From assembly GCA_035622175.1 (NCBI GenBank), contig DASPVV010000007.1, positions 35,222 to 99,221 of the forward strand: a stretch of 64,000 bases of DNA, given 5' to 3'. A program made the translations under genes and the position numbers. This DNA is from JAFAGX01 sp035622175. GTDB lineage: Bacteria; Acidobacteriota; Terriglobia; Terriglobales; Acidobacteriaceae. How positions within the stretch are numbered: position 1 is the stretch's first letter; the number at the start of each line of letters is the position of its first letter. Positions 1 through 8,479 of this stretch are shown one piece after another. The notes below the pieces were generated by a model. It worked only from the letters and a program-made list of their open reading frames with translations. It did no database searches and was not told the DNA's origin.

Positions 1-741
1 AACCACCAAAACAACGCCGTTCGATAGTCTCGCCAGCAAGGTGGCATCGGAAACCGGGACGGCAGGCGAAGAATCGACAATCATCCAGTCGAAGGCGGGG
101 GACAGACGATCAAAGAATTGCGACATCTGCCGGCTGCCCAGCAGCTCCACCGGATTCTCCACCACCCGGCCGGCGGGAACGAACCACAGGCCTTCTACAT
201 CGCTCTGCTGCACCACCGCGGTTTCGGAGGCTTCGCCCCGCAGATATTCGGAAATACCCGGGGCCGACGGTGCACCCAGAAATTGGTGCAGCGAGGGTGA
301 GCGCAGGTCGGCGTCAACGAGCAGCACCCGACTGCCTTGCTGCTGGGCCAGTGCCTGGGCCAGGTTGGCGGCGACAAAACTTCTGCCCTCCCGCGGCAAA
401 GCGCTCGCGATCAAGATCTTTTTCAAAGGAACACTATGCCGCGCCTGGAACAAGCGGGAACGCAAGGTGCGAAACTGCTCCCGGCCATAGCCCGAGTAGT
501 CGTCATCACCGGCAAACAGCATTTTGGCCGCGTCGAGCTTCCAAGCGACTTTGGTGCAGTTCGCCAGCCAAGCGTTCGCCTCTGCGGCGACGGCTTCCGG
601 AGCGAGGGTGAGCTCGGAGTTGAGCTGGGACGGCCTACCCTCCTGCGGAATCAACTCCGGAATCAGCTCCGGAACCAGCGGAGCGTCGTTGCCGGTTCGC
701 GCCTGTTGTGCCCGGGCTAATGCATCGTGAATCCTGCTCAT
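1..741 (-). CDS. CpsD/CapB-type BY-kinase of the exosortase EPS locus (3' end outside window)
   Basis: Cytoplasmic tyrosine autokinase expected to work with the Wzz protein encoded upstream in controlling polysaccharide polymerisation and export. The 247 visible codons begin MSRIHDALARAQ, as in this family, and carry a clear Walker A' motif (LLVDADLRSP) followed by the usual IVDSSP stretch. The P-loop is unusual: ALPREGRSF instead of PGEGK[ST], with Arg at residue 120 where the invariant Lys is expected. The start ATG follows a GGAAAG-type ribosome site. About 50 C-terminal residues, including any Tyr cluster, lie beyond the left edge. It is the last visible gene of a six-gene minus-strand operon, 34 nt after the ExeA-like ATPase. 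A short in-frame repeat (LIPELIPE) lies near residue 25. Confidence 0.85.
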   Translation of the reverse strand, partial: MSRIHDALARAQQARTGNDAPLVPELIPELIPQEGRPSQLNSELTLAPEAVAAEANAWLANCTKVAWKLDAAKMLFAGDDDYSGYGREQFRTLRSRLFQARHSVPLKKILIASALPREGRSFVAANLAQALAQQQGSRVLLVDADLRSPSLHQFLGAPSAPGISEYLRGEASETAVVQQSDVEGLWFVPAGRVVENPVELLGSRQMSQFFDRLSPAFDWMIVDSSPAVPVSDATLLARLSNGVVLVV

Positions 742-775
742 AGTTTTCTTTCCCCCCAGAAGCCTTCGATTTCCT

Positions 776-1708
776 TCACTCCAGAACACCGTTCAAATGA
801 TCCGCTAATGCCGCCAGCCCCTTCAGCGCCTCGACGAGTTCGGTGGCGTCCTGTTTGGGAGCGCGTTTGCCGTTCTCTTTGGCGGAAGAGGCGTAGCTGT
901 CGACCCCAAAATCGACCGCAATGCTTTCGATGATGTCCGCGGAAATGGTCTTTTGCTGATCGGCAAAGGCACTGACCAGAGCGTGCTCGCAGAGCACGTT
1001 GATCACGCGCGGGATTCCCTCCGAGTGGCGATAGACGGCCTCGACCGCCGTCGGGTCAAAAATGGTATTGCCATTGGCCCCGGCCACCTGAAGCCGCCGG
1101 GCAATGTACTGACCGGTCTCGTCGAGGGTGAAGGGATAAAGCTTGGCCCGGAGGGCGATCCTCTGCCGCAAAGCCCGCAGTTCGGGCTGCTTGATCTTCG
1201 CTTCCAGTTCGGGTTGTCCGACGAGCACCACTTGCAACAGCTTTTCGGTCGCGGTCTCAAAGTTTGTCAGCAGACGAATCTCCTCTAGCAATTCCTGGGA
1301 AAGGCTCTGGGCTTCGTCGATGATCAGCACCGTGGTGCGTCCCGCCCGGAATCGTTCGAGCAGGAAGTTGTAGAGCTCTAACAGGATGCGGGTCTTTGAG
1401 TCCCCCTGGGTGGGGGACAGACCTAAGTCGGCCAGGATGAACTGCAACAGCTGCGAACTATCCAGCAGGGAATTGAAGGAATACGCGGTTGGCACTCCCT
1501 GCGCCCTGAGCCAATCGAGAAGCTTGTGGATCAGGGTCGTCTTTCCCGTTCCAACTTCTCCCGTCAGCAGAATGAAGCCGCGGCGAGTCTGAATCCCGTA
1601 GGTAAGACAGGCCAGCGCCTCTTCCGCCGGAGGCGTGAGCAGCAAATAACGCGGATCAGGACTGACGTTGAACGGGTTCGCCTGCAGGCCGAAAAATTGT
1701 TTGTACAT
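776..1708 (-). CDS. ExeA-like AAA ATPase, XrtA/PEP-CTERM system-associated
   Basis: Predicted cytoplasmic AAA+ ATPase of the ExeA/GspA type, regularly found beside Wzz and CpsD in exosortase-linked polysaccharide loci. The protein begins MYKQFFGLQANPFNVSPDP, a family signature. Walker A (GEVGTGKTT) is at residues 50-58 and Walker B (VLIIDEAQ) at about 127-134. I chose the ATG at 1708 because GGTGAAGGAGCT sits directly before it and the family N-terminus begins there; the open frame extends upstream to 1783 without conserved sequence. 310 aa. It starts 7 nt after the Wzz stop, which implies co-transcription and probably coupled translation. Confidence 0.88.
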   Translation of the reverse strand: MYKQFFGLQANPFNVSPDPRYLLLTPPAEEALACLTYGIQTRRGFILLTGEVGTGKTTLIHKLLDWLRAQGVPTAYSFNSLLDSSQLLQFILADLGLSPTQGDSKTRILLELYNFLLERFRAGRTTVLIIDEAQSLSQELLEEIRLLTNFETATEKLLQVVLVGQPELEAKIKQPELRALRQRIALRAKLYPFTLDETGQYIARRLQVAGANGNTIFDPTAVEAVYRHSEGIPRVINVLCEHALVSAFADQQKTISADIIESIAVDFGVDSYASSAKENGKRAPKQDATELVEALKGLAALADHLNGVLE

Positions 1709-1715
1709 AGCTCCT

Positions 1716-3269
1716 TCACCGTACGGCTTCGGTCTTCTCCTTGTGCCTCGGGCGGAATCCGTTGCCTTGAGCGCCGGTCCCATTCCCCAGCAGCTCGAGT
1801 TGCTGAGCGTCGGCTAACCAGGGAAGCACGACCAGAGTAGGCAGCTCAAGACAGGCGGTGACGTCGTCTTCGCTGCGGATGGCGGTATCGCGAAATTCAA
1901 ACCAGACCATCAGCCCAAACGCCATGGCAAAACCCGCCCCCAAACCTCCGCCGGTAATCATCAAGCGGTTCGGGAAACTGGGGTCACTCGGCAGGCTCGC
2001 CGGATCCGAGAGGCGGAATTGTTCGCCTTGCTGCTGGAGTTCGACATCGGCGCCCATGCGCGACTCCTTCTCTTTTTCGAGCAGGTCGTTGTAGAACTTT
2101 TGGGCGGCGTCAGAGTCGCGCGATAGGCGGTCGTATTCCTCTTGCACCGCCGGACTCACTTGCAGCCGCTGCTGGTAGGTCTGGATCTGGGACTCCAACT
2201 GTTTCTGCTCGGCGGTGGTCTGCTGGATCATCTGGTCGTACTGGCGCACTTGCGCGCGGAGTTTCTGTACCTCCGCAGGCTCGAGCGTGCTGGGAGTGTC
2301 CTGCACGCTGCCGGCCTGGGCCATCAGGGCGTTCGCTTCCTTCAGTTTCTGGCTCACCTCGTCAATGTCCGCCTTGACCCGTATCACTTCGGGATATTCG
2401 TCGGTGTAGCGCGACTGTAACGAGATCAGTTGCGCTTGCAGGATGGTCAGTTGTTGTTGCAACGCCACCGGGCTGGTCGGCGCCTGCGATGCTTTCCAGT
2501 TGGCAATCTGATCATGGAGCAGCGACTGGGCATAGGATTTCTCCTGCTGCGCCCGATTCAGGTTCTCGGTGAGGGCCTCCAGCCGGGTGTTGAGGGTCAT
2601 CAAAACCTTGACGTTGTCTTCCTGCTGGCTGGGGAGTTGCCCGAAGTACTTGGCCTTGAAGGTGGCGAGCTCGACGCTCTTTTCCTCCTGACTGTGCCTG
2701 GCTTCGACCAACTGGCTGGCGAGAAACTGCGTCGCCGCCTGCGCCATCTGCCCCCGCATCTTAAGATCCTCGCTGATGAAGGCGGAAGTCAGTTCCGAAC
2801 ACATCTGCTGGGCAACGCGCGGATCCTGGTCCGTGTAGGTAATGTAGAACCCCGGCACCTCTTGGTTGCGCGCGCTCGTCGGAGTCGTGAACTCGGTCTC
2901 CACCGGGCTGAGCTCGATGTTTTGCCGGGCGTCGTTGAGCACGTCGTCGATCGCGCTGGTGCCGACACCGCGGCTTTGTAAATGGTTACGCTCGATCAGG
3001 GGCAGCAAGGTATCGCGGCTCTCGATGCGTCCTTGCAGGGTGGCGATGCGCTCGACCAATTCTTGGGAGACCACGGGCCGGACCAGCCCCTCCGGCACCT
3101 GCTGCTGTAAGACCAGCAAAAGCGCCTCCGAGGTATAGCGCGGAGGAAAGGCAAACGATACCAGGAAGGCAGCCAGAGGCGCGAGCAAGGTAGGCACAAT
3201 GAGCAGCCATTTCCGGCGCTTGAGAATTTGCAGGTAATCATCCAGCTTTAGTTCCCGATTCGCGATCAT
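1716..3269 (-). CDS. Wzz/GumC-type polysaccharide chain length determinant
   Basis: Inner-membrane polysaccharide co-polymerase that sets chain length and partners the BY-kinase. Of its 517 residues, the N-terminus (KLDDYLQILKRRKW) enters a first membrane span at about 20-40. A long periplasmic coiled-coil region follows, rich in Gln, Glu and Leu (about 170-420), and a second span lies near GGGLGAGFAMAFGLMVWF. A Pro-rich SDPASLPSDPSFPNR stretch just before the second span is typical. It has no kinase domain of its own; that function is on the separate gene at the left edge. Start ATG has a GGGTGAG ribosome site. Confidence 0.88.
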   Translation of the reverse strand: MIANRELKLDDYLQILKRRKWLLIVPTLLAPLAAFLVSFAFPPRYTSEALLLVLQQQVPEGLVRPVVSQELVERIATLQGRIESRDTLLPLIERNHLQSRGVGTSAIDDVLNDARQNIELSPVETEFTTPTSARNQEVPGFYITYTDQDPRVAQQMCSELTSAFISEDLKMRGQMAQAATQFLASQLVEARHSQEEKSVELATFKAKYFGQLPSQQEDNVKVLMTLNTRLEALTENLNRAQQEKSYAQSLLHDQIANWKASQAPTSPVALQQQLTILQAQLISLQSRYTDEYPEVIRVKADIDEVSQKLKEANALMAQAGSVQDTPSTLEPAEVQKLRAQVRQYDQMIQQTTAEQKQLESQIQTYQQRLQVSPAVQEEYDRLSRDSDAAQKFYNDLLEKEKESRMGADVELQQQGEQFRLSDPASLPSDPSFPNRLMITGGGLGAGFAMAFGLMVWFEFRDTAIRSEDDVTACLELPTLVVLPWLADAQQLELLGNGTGAQGNGFRPRHKEKTEAVR

Positions 3270-3315
3270 GTTCTCACCCTTTTCTGCAGTGGCTCCGCAG
3301 TTCTAAGCTCCCAAT

Positions 3316-4737
3316 CTAGGGAAGTCTCCGGGCCGCTGGAGTCCAGATCAGCCCGACACCGCCTTCTTGCAGCTTGGTGTTCACACCGCACGTAGGCGTG
3401 AAACACGACGTACTGGCAGCGTCAAATTTCTCATCCGTCAAGGTATAGGTGGCAAAGGCCAACAAATGCTCATTCAGCTGACGCGTAAGGTGCAGGTTCA
3501 CGTAGCTGCTGTCGAAGCCTGACCGGACCGGCAACTTGAAGATCAGCACCGTCAACTGCTCCAAAGCTGTGCTGCGTGCGTAACCCGCGTTCATATCTCC
3601 GATCCAGTTCCGTGAAAACTCGTGTTCCACTCCCAGGGTGACGCGATTGGTATGGGCGCCGACCAGGTAGCCGGAACCGGCATTTTCGTATGAGAGGAAG
3701 TTTAACGCCAATCTCGAGCGCCGCAACTCGTAGGCTACGGTCGCGAGTCCCATCCCCGACAACTGCCGTCCCGGGGCCGAGAAGACCTTGCTGAAGGTAG
3801 TCCACAGCGGTCCCCCGCCGGCGACGAAAGAGAGGCGACGCGACACTTGTCGCTGGTAGATAACGTTGGCGAATTCATTGCTCAACGCACTCGAGACGCC
3901 CCCGATGCCGAACACCTGGTAGGCACCGGCCACGGCGATGGTCGAGCGATTGCTCAACTGGTAGTTGTAGCCGAGTTCGGCAAGGTTCTGCTGGTCGTCC
4001 AGGAGTCCGCTGCTAAAGAAATGCAGCCTGCCGTCGGAGACGAGCGCCGTAAGCGAGGAGCGGCTGCTCAGTTGCTGGTCGGCTTCGACGATGGCGACAT
4101 TGCTGATACGCGGTGTGTTGGCAAAGCTGGCGAACTGGCTGGGATTGAGCAGGCCGAAGTGGGTCAGGCTGACCAGAGAGAGGAAGTTGCCGATACCTAA
4201 ATCAAACAGGCCGAGGCCGCCAAAAGGAAGTCCCCCAAACCCTGACTGCTGCAGGTAGCTGAAGACGTCGGCTGCCTGGAGGCGCCCCTTATTCCAATTG
4301 ACCTCCTGCTGCATGGCCGCGTGCTGGGCCTGTTGCAGTTTATCCGAGCCCGCGCTGTAGAGCGTGCCGCCGCCGAGATATCCGAGACTCAGACCGTAAT
4401 GCCTCCACGTGCGACTGAGCTCGAGCGCGCCGTAGCCGCGAGTGATCGAGCCTATCGCCGTCCCGCCTCCACCCTCGATATTGCTACCCAGCTGCTCTAA
4501 GCCGTAGACGAGGGGCTTGTAGTACCAGCTGCCGACCGTCTGCGACTGCAACCCAGCGTCATCAATCCCCACGAGCGGAACAGAGGTCGTCGAGGCGGCG
4601 GGGGCCGTGGCTTGCGGCGGGCCGCTAGCGGCAGAGCTGTCCTGACCCGGCTCGGGGGTCGGGTTGGTTTGGCCCTGCGCGCACGCCAGGCCAAGGACCA
4701 ACACAACGATGGGAAGTAGCTTCGCTCGTTTCAGCAT
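3316..4737 (-). CDS. Putative outer-membrane beta-barrel protein of the EPS locus
   Basis: Secreted protein with a signal peptide (LLPIVVLVLGLACAQGQ), a low-complexity Pro/Ser/Ala linker (about 27-55), then a long region of alternating Tyr/aromatic strands with repeated short turns, as in an outer-membrane barrel of 16 or more strands. It stands between the Wza-type export protein (8-nt gap) and Wzz, the position of the TIGR03016-like outer-membrane protein in other exosortase loci. I cannot assign a transport substrate. GTG at 4740 and ATG at 4737 are adjacent possible starts; AGGA lies 9 nt before the ATG. Two Cys near the C-terminus (CFTPTC) could form a disulfide in an extracellular loop. 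Confidence 0.65.
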   Translation of the reverse strand: MLKRAKLLPIVVLVLGLACAQGQTNPTPEPGQDSSAASGPPQATAPAASTTSVPLVGIDDAGLQSQTVGSWYYKPLVYGLEQLGSNIEGGGGTAIGSITRGYGALELSRTWRHYGLSLGYLGGGTLYSAGSDKLQQAQHAAMQQEVNWNKGRLQAADVFSYLQQSGFGGLPFGGLGLFDLGIGNFLSLVSLTHFGLLNPSQFASFANTPRISNVAIVEADQQLSSRSSLTALVSDGRLHFFSSGLLDDQQNLAELGYNYQLSNRSTIAVAGAYQVFGIGGVSSALSNEFANVIYQRQVSRRLSFVAGGGPLWTTFSKVFSAPGRQLSGMGLATVAYELRRSRLALNFLSYENAGSGYLVGAHTNRVTLGVEHEFSRNWIGDMNAGYARSTALEQLTVLIFKLPVRSGFDSSYVNLHLTRQLNEHLLAFATYTLTDEKFDAASTSCFTPTCGVNTKLQEGGVGLIWTPAARRLP

Positions 4738-4748
4738 CACTTCGCGTC

Positions 4749-5399
4749 CTACGGAACCATGATCGTGTCCCCGGGTTTCAGCACAACGTTTTGCTCGACG
4801 CGGACACCCTTCACCACATCCTTGTAGTTGAACGGCAGCTTCACTTGCTGGCCGTTTTCGTTTCGCAGCACGTAAATCTTCTTCAACTTGGCGTACTGGG
4901 TTAAGCCGCCGGCGGACGACAGCGCCTGCAGGACTGTCATGTTGTTGACCAGCGCGTATGCCCCGGTGCGCATCACCTCCCCGAGGATGTAATAGCGTCG
5001 ACTATTGACCGCGCTTACGCTCACGTTGACACGCGGGTCGGACATGTACTTGCGCAGTTTCTCGGTGATGTTCGCCGCCAGTTGGCTGGGAGTGAAGCCT
5101 TGCGCTGGAACGTCGCCCAGCAAGGGCAGAGCAATCTTGCCGTCGGGGCGCACCGGAACCCCCTTGGCGCTCAAGTCGGGATCCTTCCAGACCGATATGT
5201 CCAAGTCATCGGCCACGCCGATCACATAGTCCCGGTCCGACTGTGAAGTCGTGGATGCAGCGGCGCTGGCCCCGCCGTTCGCGGCTGCCATCGCGCCGTC
5301 CGTCTGTCCGCCTTGAGCGAAGGCCGGCGGGCTCATGCCGACCTGCGCTGCCCACGCCGCCATCAGCGCGAGAACCCAGCCCTTCGTGCCAAGACTCAT
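4749..5399 (-). CDS. Polysaccharide export protein, Wza/EpsA type with SLBB domain
   Basis: Periplasmic/outer-membrane export component. After a signal peptide (LALMAAWAAQVGMSPPAFAQ) comes the Poly_export domain (YVIGVADDLDISVWKDPDLS, then VRPDGKIALPLLGDVPA) and one SLBB domain (YYILGEVMRTGAYALVNNM, then VLQALSSAGGL), ending at KPGDTIMVP. At 216 aa it is a short member; it lacks the C-terminal helix that forms the outer-membrane pore in E. coli Wza, as is usual for exosortase-locus homologues. There is no lipobox Cys. It begins 6 nt after the regulator's stop codon. Confidence 0.88.
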   Translation of the reverse strand: MSLGTKGWVLALMAAWAAQVGMSPPAFAQGGQTDGAMAAANGGASAAASTTSQSDRDYVIGVADDLDISVWKDPDLSAKGVPVRPDGKIALPLLGDVPAQGFTPSQLAANITEKLRKYMSDPRVNVSVSAVNSRRYYILGEVMRTGAYALVNNMTVLQALSSAGGLTQYAKLKKIYVLRNENGQQVKLPFNYKDVVKGVRVEQNVVLKPGDTIMVP

Positions 5400-5405
5400 C
5401 AGCGT

Positions 5406-6341
5406 TCACCTCCCGGAAAGCGATTCGCTTCCCTGCTCCTGCACTCCGATTTCTTTCAGCTTGTACAGCAATGCCTTGTAACTGATCTGCAGCTCTTCCG
5501 CTGCTCGCTTGCGGTTCCAACGCGTGCGCGCGAGGACTTCGAGAATGAGTTCGCGCTCGGCCTGTCGGGAAGCTTGACGGGCGGCCTGTTTGAGAGAAAG
5601 CGGGGCGCCGCTCTTGGTTTCGCTATTGCCGCTCAGCAGCGAGTGCAACCCCACCAGTGCTTCCGCTTCATCACCCAGCGCCATGATCGCCTTCGTGACC
5701 AACTGCAGCTCCGTCACATTTCCGATCCAAGTGTGCTCGACCAAGAAGTGGCACAGTTCACGGCTCAGTCCCGGTTTGGCCAGCCCGCATTCGCTGGCAT
5801 ACTTGCCGAGAAAGAAATCCGCTAATGCCGGGATGTCCTCCTTGCGATGGCGCAGGGGTGGCACGCGGGAAGTGATCCCGCTTAAGCGGTAGAACAAATC
5901 CTCGCGAAAGTGGCCACAACGCACGGCGAATTCCGGATCCTGTACCGCTCCTGCAATCAGACGGGCAGTGCGAGCGCCATTTCCGTTCCCGTTGGCGCAG
6001 GCTTCGAGCAGCGTGCTTTGGCAGGGCGCGCTGAGCTCTTGAATCGCCTGAACGTAGAGGGTGCAGGGACTAGCCATTCCTTCGCCTAGGGCTGCGACCG
6101 TCGCTTGCCCTGCCTTCATCACCACGAAGGGTTGATCCCGCCGGGGGGAAGAATCGTGCACGAACTTCGCCAGCGCCCGCTTGCCGCAACCCTCTTCTCC
6201 AAGCAGGAGAAGGGGCAATTCGGGTTCGGCCAGGCGCACGAGCAGCTGCTCCACCCGCGCCATTGCCGGACTACGACTGGGTACGTAGCGGCTCGGTTCG
6301 ACGCTAGCCGCCAAACGATGTTCTCGGACTGCTGGGGTCAT
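5406..6341 (-). CDS. Degenerate sigma-54-activator-like (PrsR-related) regulator with Fis-type HTH
   Basis: First gene of the minus-strand EPS operon, so a likely pathway regulator. It has an AAA core with Walker A GEEGCGKR (about 48-55), conserved FREDLFYRL (about 145) and PPLRHRKEDIPALADFF (about 161), and a C-terminal Fis-like helix-turn-helix (NRKRAAEELQISYKALLYKL, about 275-294). About 25 residues are missing between PFVV and the Walker B strand. The GAFTGA loop that touches sigma-54 is therefore absent, and Walker B reads TLYVQAIQEL instead of TLFLDEIGEL. There is also no receiver domain. It probably binds DNA without remodelling sigma-54 polymerase; it could be a repressor or a partner of a full activator encoded elsewhere. 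Confidence 0.75.
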   Translation of the reverse strand: MTPAVREHRLAASVEPSRYVPSRSPAMARVEQLLVRLAEPELPLLLLGEEGCGKRALAKFVHDSSPRRDQPFVVMKAGQATVAALGEGMASPCTLYVQAIQELSAPCQSTLLEACANGNGNGARTARLIAGAVQDPEFAVRCGHFREDLFYRLSGITSRVPPLRHRKEDIPALADFFLGKYASECGLAKPGLSRELCHFLVEHTWIGNVTELQLVTKAIMALGDEAEALVGLHSLLSGNSETKSGAPLSLKQAARQASRQAERELILEVLARTRWNRKRAAEELQISYKALLYKLKEIGVQEQGSESLSGR

Positions 6342-6740
6342 GGGGAACCTGAGATGGCAGACCTAATTCCGGGTCTCTGCACGGCAGGGGCCAAGCAGCC
6401 ATCGATTCGGTTGCCGTCACAGATTGCCAACCCGAATGTTCCCAGCAACTTGCGTGCGGGTACGCAGGTCCAGGCGAGTGGGGAAGAAAGATCGGGGTCG
6501 GGAAAAGGAGAAAACTTTTTCCCTCAGGAGAGGAACGAGCTTCGCCATCTCGGGTGCTAAGAACCGCTGCACAAAGTCGCGCCCGGCAAGGCGGCGAAGG
6601 GCAGCGGGATTCAAAGGAGGACGCTCGGGAGCCCTAAAACCTCGGTTGGGCACCGGCTTCACCGCTCCGTTTCACTGAAATCAGGTCGCCTCGATGACCT
6701 GATGGGTTAATATTTACCCAGCTATTTCGACGCAGATTTC
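6342..6740. other. Divergent intergenic region between the two EPS arms
   Basis: 399 bp separating the minus-strand export operon from the plus-strand exosortase operon. It must contain promoters for both. No convincing ORF is seen. Its right end holds two stacked inverted repeats, listed separately. I found no canonical -24/-12 sigma-54 element; TTGGGCACCGGCTTCACC near 6645 is only a partial match. Confidence 0.5.
6680..6720. promoter_or_regulatory. Two adjacent inverted repeats upstream of the exosortase
   Basis: ATCAGGTC (6680-6687) pairs with GACCTGAT (6696-6703) across an 8-nt spacer, a perfect 8-bp repeat. Sharing its last base, TGGGTTAATATTTACCCA (6703-6720) is an 18-bp near-palindrome with one mismatched pair and an AT-rich core that could contain a -10 box. 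Both end 20 nt before the exosortase start. They look like an operator pair, or an operator overlapping the core promoter. Confidence 0.5.
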
Positions 6741-7607
6741 ATGGCCCAAGCTGCCCCGCCCCTCATGACGGTCCCGACCAGCGGCAAGCGAGAATGGTCG
6801 ATTGCCGTACTGACTTTGGGGCCGTTGATCGTATACGTTTACGGCCCAACCCTCATAGCCCTGATAAGTCAATGGTGGCTGGATCCCGATTTCGGCCACG
6901 GCCTGCTTGTTCCTCTGTTTTCCGGTTTCCTGGTGTGGAACAATCGCGCCCGCTTGGCCCTTCTGCCCCTGAAACCATCCTGGGCAGGCTTGGGCGTGGT
7001 CCTGCTCTCGCTGGCGATGCTGGTGGTGGGAAACTTGGGAGCAGAACTGTTCCTGGCGCGTACGTCCTTGGTCTTTTTGCTGGCTGGCCTGGTGATTCTT
7101 TTCTGCGGTTGGAACTCGTTTCGCGCCTTGCTGTTCCCCTGGGCGTTCCTGTTCCTTATGGTGCCCATACCGAAACTCGTTCTGAATCACGTGACGCTTC
7201 CCCTACAATCGCTGGCCTCACAGCTGGCCACTTCCTTGCTCTCGCTCCTCGGCGTGCCAGTTTTGCGTGCTGGAAACATCATCCAGCTGCCGGACATGCG
7301 GCTCGAGGTGGCGGAAGCTTGCAGTGGCATCCGTTCCCTAATGTCCCTGGTGACTTTGGCGATTATTTACGGCTACTTCACGGAATCACGGCTGCTACCG
7401 CGAGTCCTGCTTGCGCTTGCCGCCATTCCTATCGCCGTGGTCGCCAACGGGCTTCGTATTGTCGGAACCGGTCTGCTTGCAAACTACGGGCATGCGGAAC
7501 TGGCCCGGGGCTTTCTCCACAGCTTTTCAGGGTGGCTGATTTTTGTTGTGTCGCTTCTAATTCTCTGGGCCTTGCATACCGCAGTGCGAGCGGTGATGAA
7601 GCGTTAG
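6741..7607 (+). CDS. Exosortase (XrtA/EpsH family transpeptidase)
   Basis: Integral-membrane cysteine transpeptidase that recognises the PEP-CTERM signal, cleaves it and is thought to hand the protein to a cell-surface acceptor. 288 aa with about eight hydrophobic segments. The catalytic triad of the family is intact: Cys194 in EACSGIRSL, Arg239 in ANGLRIVG, and His260 in HSFSGW. The early FGHGLLVPLF motif is also present. It is followed after 4 nt by the EpsI gene. A matching PEP-CTERM substrate lies 10 kb downstream. No good Shine-Dalgarno precedes the ATG, but the family N-terminus fits this start. Confidence 0.95.
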   Translation: MAQAAPPLMTVPTSGKREWSIAVLTLGPLIVYVYGPTLIALISQWWLDPDFGHGLLVPLFSGFLVWNNRARLALLPLKPSWAGLGVVLLSLAMLVVGNLGAELFLARTSLVFLLAGLVILFCGWNSFRALLFPWAFLFLMVPIPKLVLNHVTLPLQSLASQLATSLLSLLGVPVLRAGNIIQLPDMRLEVAEACSGIRSLMSLVTLAIIYGYFTESRLLPRVLLALAAIPIAVVANGLRIVGTGLLANYGHAELARGFLHSFSGWLIFVVSLLILWALHTAVRAVMKR

Positions 7608-7611
7608 CAAT

Positions 7612-8247
7612 ATGCTGGCACGTGTGTTCACAGTTGGTGCGCTCCTGGTCGCAACCGCGATCTTTCTCCACAGCCATGTGCGGCCGGAGACGAACCCTCC
7701 CCGCGAAGAGCTCGCTTCCTTCCCCCTCGAATTGGAACCCTGGTCAGGAGTCGATCTGTCGATTAGTAACGACGTGCGGGTGATCCTTGGTGACGGCGAT
7801 TTTCTGAATCGCAGTTATTCGGCCCCCGACGGCTCGTCCGTCGCGTTGTTTATCGCTTACTTCCCCAGTCAGCGCAGCGGCGATACCATCCATTCCCCCA
7901 AGAACTGCTTGCCAGGAGCGGGATGGATACCGCTCGAAGCCAGCCGCGCCACCATCCCGGGCCTCGATCATCGCCCCCTGGAGATCAATCGTTACATCGT
8001 GGGTAACGACAAGCTGAGGCTGCTCGTTCTCTATTGGTATCAGGCACATAACCGCGTCACTGCCAGTGAATACCGGGCCAAGTGGTACATGCTCTTGGAT
8101 TCGCTCAAACTGAATCGCAGCGACGGCGCGCTGGTTCGTATCATGACCCCGACTGACAACCGGGAAGATGTCGACGCGGCTCAGCAGCGCGCGGTGGACT
8201 TTGCCGAGCTGATCCTGCCCTTGCTCGACGACTACATCCCGCACTAG
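7612..8247 (+). CDS. EpsI family exosortase-associated protein
   Basis: Small membrane-anchored periplasmic protein (211 aa) that accompanies exosortases; in some species it is fused to the exosortase C-terminus. One N-terminal membrane segment (VGALLVATAIFLHSHV) is followed by the EpsI hallmarks: W-SG near residue 44, a VALFIAYFPSQRSGD segment, HSPKNCLPGAGW with the conserved Cys, and LVLYWYQ. Its biochemical role is unknown; a part in the exosortase reaction is inferred from constant association. Translation is probably coupled to the exosortase gene (4-nt gap). Confidence 0.9.
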   Translation: MLARVFTVGALLVATAIFLHSHVRPETNPPREELASFPLELEPWSGVDLSISNDVRVILGDGDFLNRSYSAPDGSSVALFIAYFPSQRSGDTIHSPKNCLPGAGWIPLEASRATIPGLDHRPLEINRYIVGNDKLRLLVLYWYQAHNRVTASEYRAKWYMLLDSLKLNRSDGALVRIMTPTDNREDVDAAQQRAVDFAELILPLLDDYIPH

Positions 8248-8479
8248 GTCCCCTAAGCGCCAAAACTAGGAACCGCGAACGCCAAAAACAAGTTGCAAGA
8301 GTTTGCATCTTCGCCTGAGGATTTTCTCGCCCCGGGTTCCTTACGGTGGCCGCCAACGGAGCTAAGTGGTCCGCGTGCAATAGCATTCGCCCCGCAGGCT
8401 GAACCCGCCCGGCAGGAGAATGGCTGCTCGATTGCAAACATCGCGAACAAAGACACCTGTTCGCTCGACGGAGGCCGCG

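Noticed and set aside
6640..6660. sigma-54 promoter before the exosortase
   Set aside because: TTGGGCACCGGCTTCACC lacks GC at the -12 position; too weak to report as a feature.
6794..7783. 329-aa open frame overlapping the exosortase
   Set aside because: It lies in another frame over two well-supported genes, has no recognisable domain, and reads as out-of-phase exosortase codons.
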